In this document: positions 5,321 through 8,528 of the stretch, piece after piece
Layout of the letters: every line of letters begins with the position of its first letter
How positions within the stretch are numbered: position 1 is the stretch's first letter
Assembly: GCA_964603985.1 (NCBI GenBank)
Contig: CAZRXG010000078.1
Coordinates: 1 to 8,528 of the forward strand
Length of the DNA: 8,528 bases
Source of the DNA: CAZRXG01 sp964603985
GTDB taxonomy: Bacteria > Chloroflexota > Anaerolineae > Aggregatilineales > UBA3940
Direction of reading: 5' to 3'
Program-made: the position numbers and the translations under genes
Notes under the pieces: model-generated
Seen by the model: the letters and a program-made list of their open reading frames with translations, nothing else
What the model was told of the DNA's origin: nothing
The model's database searches: none

Positions 5321-6562
5321 TCAGCCGCCCCGCCAGCCCCCCTCCAGCACCTCGACCGCCCGCGCCACGCCATCCTCGGCCCGGATGCGCTCACCCAGCA
5401 CGGCAGCACGACGGCGCATTGCCCCGTCGGTGACGGCGGCGCTGATCGCCTCCGCCAGCCGCCCGGCGCTCAGCTTCCTGCGCGGGATCGGCTCCGGCCC
5501 GACGCCCAGATCGGCCACCCGGCGGCCCCAGAAGTACTGGTCGGCGATGAAGGGCACCACCAGCGATGGGACACCGGCCCGCAGACCGGCCGCCGTCGTA
5601 CCTGCCCCGCCGTGATGCACCACCGCCGCCATGCGCGGAAAGAGCCAGCTAAAGGGGATCGGCTCGATCACGAGCACGTCACCCGGCAGGTCGGAGCGGC
5701 TCAACCCACCCCAGCCGGGCAGCAGGATGCCGCGCTGTCCGGCCCGCTTCAGCGCCTCGACCACGACCCCGGTCATCCGCTCCGCATTGCGGCTGCTCAT
5801 GCTGCCGAAGCCAATGTACACCGGCGGCGGCCCGGCCTCCAGGAAGTCAAGCAGGTCGGCGGGCGGCTGCCAATCGGCAGGCGGATCGAGAAACCAGTAG
5901 CCGGTGACGTGCACGTGATCGCCCCAATCGGGCGGACGGGGGACGACGGTGGGGCTGTAGCCGAGCAGCACCGGTCGCCGCGGCTTGCGCATCGCGACGG
6001 TGGGCCGGGTCTTGAGCGCACGACGCTGCCAGCGGCGGGCAAAGGGGCGAAAGGTGTGCCACAACGCCTGCTCGACGAAAACGTGTGTCAGCCGGTTGTA
6101 AGCGCCCCAGCGCAGGTCGGGGAAGCCGGGGCTGGGGAAGGCACGTGTGCGGTGCAGCGGCTGCAACTGCGCCTCGTAGCAGGGGATGCCCAACTCATCG
6201 GCGATGGGGTAGCCCGCCAGCCCCAGTATCGGGCAGATGACGGCGTCCGCGCCCCGGCAGGCGTCCCACGCACCATCGAACAAGCTCTCCATCAGCGGCC
6301 TGACGGTGCGCCACGCCTGGCGGACAAACCTGGCCGGATTGCGTGCCGACTCCAGCCACGCCTGGCCCGTTTCCCCACCCATGAGCGCCCGGAAGTCGCC
6401 CTCGATGGGGGCGTAGGCCAGCCCGTGCGCCGTGACGAACGCCTCAAAGTCGCGCGTGGTGGCGATGCAAACCGCGTGTCCGGCGGCCCGCAGCCCGCGC
6501 CCCAGTGCAACGTAGGGCTGCACGTCGCCGCGCGAACCGACCGCCAGGATGGTCACGCGCAC
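5321..6562 (-). CDS. GT1/GT28-type (GT-B fold) glycosyltransferase
   Basis: 413 aa, the normal length for GT-B enzymes that move a sugar from a nucleotide donor to a small acceptor such as a sterol-like lipid, polyketide or carotenoid. Visible: the N-terminal GSRGDVQPYVALGRGL motif (9-24), typical of the acceptor-domain start; a start of the C-terminal domain at Val-Tyr-Ile-Gly-Phe-Gly-Ser-Met (248-255); and the donor-binding signature HHGGAGTTAAGLRAGVP (316-332), followed by Val-Pro-Phe-x-x-Asp-Gln (336-342), where Asp-Gln usually contacts the sugar. No membrane helix or signal peptide is evident, so a cytoplasmic or peripheral enzyme is likely. The GTG start fits the family N-terminus; GGAGG lies about 12 nt upstream, within the end of the preceding gene. 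Only 4 nt separate the two genes, so translation is probably coupled. The acceptor cannot be told from sequence alone. Confidence 0.93.
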   Translation of the reverse strand: MRVTILAVGSRGDVQPYVALGRGLRAAGHAVCIATTRDFEAFVTAHGLAYAPIEGDFRALMGGETGQAWLESARNPARFVRQAWRTVRPLMESLFDGAWDACRGADAVICPILGLAGYPIADELGIPCYEAQLQPLHRTRAFPSPGFPDLRWGAYNRLTHVFVEQALWHTFRPFARRWQRRALKTRPTVAMRKPRRPVLLGYSPTVVPRPPDWGDHVHVTGYWFLDPPADWQPPADLLDFLEAGPPPVYIGFGSMSSRNAERMTGVVVEALKRAGQRGILLPGWGGLSRSDLPGDVLVIEPIPFSWLFPRMAAVVHHGGAGTTAAGLRAGVPSLVVPFIADQYFWGRRVADLGVGPEPIPRRKLSAGRLAEAISAAVTDGAMRRRAAVLGERIRAEDGVARAVEVLEGGWRGG

Positions 6563-6566
6563 CGGC

Positions 6567-7367
6567 TCAACCGCCCTCCAGCGCCGCCAGGAACGCCGCC
6601 CAGTCTTCCTGGCCGAGCTTCTTGGCGCTCAGCTTGAGCGTGCTGCGCGCCTTGCCCGGCAGGTCGCGCCCCGCCTGCTCCATCAGCCAATCGCGCGCCA
6701 GGTCGTAGCGCCGCCTCAACACCTCACGCACCGCCCAATCGACCGCCTTGCGGATGTAATGCTCTTCATCTTCGAGCAGCGCGGCGCACATCGCCAGCGC
6801 GCGCGCATCAAGCTCGCGTGCCAGGTCGGGCGGGTATTTGGCCCGGCGCAGCATCGCCGTGCTGACCAGCGCCGCCCGCCGCACCCAGAAATTCTCGTCG
6901 TCCAGCCACGTCTCAAGCCGGTCCATGTAGGCCGCTTCCCCGGCCAGCGCGCGCCCCAACGTCGAGCTGCATAACTGGTCGCACTCCTCCCAGGTCGACA
7001 CGTCGGGCAAAAAATCGAGGCCCAATTCCCAGCAATCGGGGGGCGCGAGCTTGACCGCGTCCAGCAGCAGCAGCGCGAACATGCGATGCTCGCGCGAGCC
7101 ACGCGACCAGCTTGCCCGCCCAATCGAGCGGCACAGGTCGGGGTCTTTGTCATAGGCCGCCGCGACGTGCTTGCTCATCGCCCGCAGTTGGGGAACCTTC
7201 AGGCCATAGGCGTGACCGGTGCCCGGCGCATAGTGGGCGACGGTCTCCCCGTAATCAGACGCGCCAAGCTGCTCAAAGGCGTGCGTTACCGTATCCACCA
7301 CCCGGGCCGGGGCGGCCCGTTCGGGCAGGTCGGCCAACGCGGCGGCGACCTCATCTTTGACCGGCAT
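6567..7367 (-). CDS. DNA alkylation repair protein, AlkD-like HEAT-repeat family
   Basis: 266 aa, rich in short amphipathic helices and resembling the DNA_alkylation/AlkD family. Members wrap DNA with HEAT-like repeats, and the best studied excise positively charged N3- and N7-alkylated purines. Key positions appear retained: Trp126-x3-Asp130 matches the spacing of Trp109 and Asp113 in Bacillus cereus AlkD; Arg163 or Arg164 in Trp-Val-Arg-Arg-Ala-Ala (161-166) may match Arg148; and Trp211 in Arg-Lys-Ala-Val-Asp-Trp (206-211) may match Trp187. These pairings are by eye. The ATG is preceded by GGGAGGGAGA with a suitable gap of a few bases, which fixes the start. The gene follows the propeller gene after 21 nt and precedes the glycosyltransferase by 4 nt, so it is mid-operon. 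Some relatives lack glycosylase activity, so the enzyme function is likely and not certain. Confidence 0.87.
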   Translation of the reverse strand: MPVKDEVAAALADLPERAAPARVVDTVTHAFEQLGASDYGETVAHYAPGTGHAYGLKVPQLRAMSKHVAAAYDKDPDLCRSIGRASWSRGSREHRMFALLLLDAVKLAPPDCWELGLDFLPDVSTWEECDQLCSSTLGRALAGEAAYMDRLETWLDDENFWVRRAALVSTAMLRRAKYPPDLARELDARALAMCAALLEDEEHYIRKAVDWAVREVLRRRYDLARDWLMEQAGRDLPGKARSTLKLSAKKLGQEDWAAFLAALEGG

Positions 7368-7368
7368 C

Positions 7369-7382
7369 GATTCTCCCTCCCG
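7369..7382 (-). promoter_or_regulatory. Ribosome binding site for the AlkD-like gene
   Basis: On the - strand GGGAGGGAGA precedes the ATG at 7367-7365, with the GGAGGG core 7 nt away. It lies in the 21-nt gap after the propeller gene stop, which supports independent, efficient translation of this second operon gene. Confidence 0.75.
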
Positions 7383-7388
7383 GCTGCG

Positions 7389-8528
7389 CTACGGGATCAG
7401 GCCCCAATCCGGCCCGTAGTCGCTCGTCCTGCGGCTCGTCAGCTTCTCGATCACCCCGCTGAGCAGGTCGAGGCGGTAAATGTCGGTGTTGTCGTCTTCG
7501 GTGTGGTTGAAGAACAGTGCCGTCCCATCCCCCAACCAGGCCGGACGCCCATTGCCGCCGCCCGCCACGGTGCGCTTCGACTCGCCGCTCAGCACGTCCA
7601 GCAGCCAGATCTCGCCCACGTCACCCGTACTGGTCATGGTGTTATAGGCGATCTGCGTTCCATCCGGCGACCAGGCCGGGAAGCGGCAGTCGGCAGCCGG
7701 GCAATCATAAAGCGCCACCCGGTCGCCTTCGGGGTAGCCGATGACGGCGATCTCCCACTTGTCGGACTGTTCGGTCATGAAGGCGATCAACGTCCCATCC
7801 GGCGAGAACTTCGGCGCACGGTCGCTATAGCTGTTGTTGGTCAGGCGCAGATAGCCGCTTCCGTCGGCGTTCATGGCGTAGATCTCGGCCCCATCGCCGT
7901 TGCCCGACTCGTAGACGATGAGCTTCCCACCGGGCGACCAATCTGGATGGCGGTCGTCGACCCCGGCGGTGGTCAGCCGCCGCACTCCCCCACCCGACGC
8001 GGACATCACGTAGATGTCACGGTTGCCGTCGCGGATCGACTCAAACGCGATCAGCGACCCATCCGGCGACCAGTCCGGCTCGCCGTCGTAATCGTTGTTG
8101 TCGGTCAGGAGGCGGTAGTTCTGCCCGTCCTCGTCGATGACGGCGATCTCCGCCGCGTCGCCCTCGCTCTGCGTGTAGGCGATGCGCCCCGGCTCGCCCT
8201 TGGGCGGGATGGTTGGCGGCTCGGTCGGCGTGGGAGTGTCGGTCGGCGGCGGCTTCGTCGGCGGCGGCTCGGTTGGCTCTGCCGTGGGCGGCGGTTCGGT
8301 CTGCGTGGGCTGCGCCGCGCTCTCCATCCCGGTCGGGGTGGTATAAGGCTTCTCCTCGACCGCCGGGGGCAGCACGACCTCCGCCGTCGGCGCGATTAAC
8401 CCCTTCCCCCCACCCAGCACCAGGAACACAAGCCCCAGCACCGCCACAGCCAGCACGATCAGCCCGATCACCAGACTGGTGCCGCCCAGCAGCCAGGGCA
8501 GAGCTTTGCCACGCCGCCGCGCCGGGGC
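7389..8528 (-). CDS. Membrane-anchored PD40 (TolB-like) beta-propeller protein, 5' end cut
   Basis: The frame is open to the window edge, so the N-terminus is missing. A GTG at 8471 is possible, but the codons before it (including Arg-Arg-Arg-Gly-Lys-Ala-Leu-Pro-Trp-Leu-Leu) read as the basic lead-in to the membrane helix and suggest that translation starts further upstream. Visible, numbered from 8471: a hydrophobic helix about 1-20 that extends upstream; a Pro/Thr/Glu-rich linker about 40-93; then a propeller about 95-360 with PD40 motifs of the type Pro-x-[Trp/Phe]-Ser-Pro-[Asp/Gly]-Gly, six blades in all. The fifth blade has Trp-Leu-Gly-Asp-Gly in place of the usual motif, and the last ends at Pro-Asp-Trp. 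Such domains bind proteins or ligands on the outer face of the membrane. In Chloroflexota they occur alone or as C-terminal sensors of larger proteins, including Ser/Thr kinases. It is the first visible gene of a three-gene operon. Confidence 0.9.
   Translation of the reverse strand, partial: APARRRGKALPWLLGGTSLVIGLIVLAVAVLGLVFLVLGGGKGLIAPTAEVVLPPAVEEKPYTTPTGMESAAQPTQTEPPPTAEPTEPPPTKPPPTDTPTPTEPPTIPPKGEPGRIAYTQSEGDAAEIAVIDEDGQNYRLLTDNNDYDGEPDWSPDGSLIAFESIRDGNRDIYVMSASGGGVRRLTTAGVDDRHPDWSPGGKLIVYESGNGDGAEIYAMNADGSGYLRLTNNSYSDRAPKFSPDGTLIAFMTEQSDKWEIAVIGYPEGDRVALYDCPAADCRFPAWSPDGTQIAYNTMTSTGDVGEIWLLDVLSGESKRTVAGGGNGRPAWLGDGTALFFNHTEDDNTDIYRLDLLSGVIEKLTSRRTSDYGPDWGLIP

Noticed and set aside
5297..6637. 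Long + strand open frame of 446 aa
   Set aside because: It is antisense to the glycosyltransferase, whose protein has clear family motifs. The + strand product is Arg/Pro/Ala/His-rich, as expected from a shadow frame in GC-rich DNA.
7086..8399. Long + strand open frame of 437 aa
   Set aside because: It is antisense to the AlkD-like and propeller genes. Its Arg/Gly-rich, repetitive product reflects the reverse of the PD40 and Pro/Thr coding sequence.

Overview
The window looks like a piece of chromosome from a GC-rich, environmental Chloroflexota-type bacterium (Anaerolineae or a close relative). This is an inference. It rests on the kind of two-module FtsX/MacB-like permease present, on a membrane-anchored PD40 (TolB-like) propeller with a Pro/Thr linker, on GTG starts, and on intergenic DNA rich in G-tracts and short repeats. 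No rRNA, tRNA, CRISPR array, complete insertion sequence, phage gene or replication origin is visible.

Layout on the + strand. Positions 1-160 are non-coding: a G-rich block with a small hairpin, then about 90 bp of GCTAAYY heptamers organised as three 29-bp units, ending just before a strong ribosome binding site. Next is a 447-aa membrane protein of unknown function (175-1518) whose extracytoplasmic region carries a 31-residue Cys-Pro-Trp repeat. It is closed by a clear intrinsic terminator (1553-1582). A gene-poor stretch (about 1583-2032) follows, with a palindromic element, overlapping inverted repeats and a possible three-way-junction RNA fold. After that comes a small four-helix membrane protein resembling DUF6326 (2033-2470). 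By eye this stretch and its gene are less GC-rich than the genes around them. A second copy of the palindromic element (2676-2719) lies beyond the gene.

Layout on the - strand, read from right to left. A PD40 propeller protein (7389-8528, cut by the window edge), an AlkD-like HEAT-repeat DNA-alkylation-repair protein (6567-7367) and a GT1/GT28-type glycosyltransferase (5321-6562) lie close together (gaps of 21 and 4 nt) and probably form an operon, with a terminator-like hairpin at 5251-5271. A long ABC transporter permease (2765-5161) follows as a separate unit. No ATPase or membrane-fusion partner for it is encoded in the window.

How the genes relate: the propeller, repair protein and glycosyltransferase share a transcript by position, but I see no single pathway joining them. 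The permease is convergent with the DUF6326-like gene, and the 294 bp between them hold three hairpins. No complete new system is convincingly present. The best candidates for undescribed biology are the Cys-repeat membrane protein, the paired palindromic elements around the DUF6326-like gene, its structured leader, and the G-tract/hairpin/G-tract elements.
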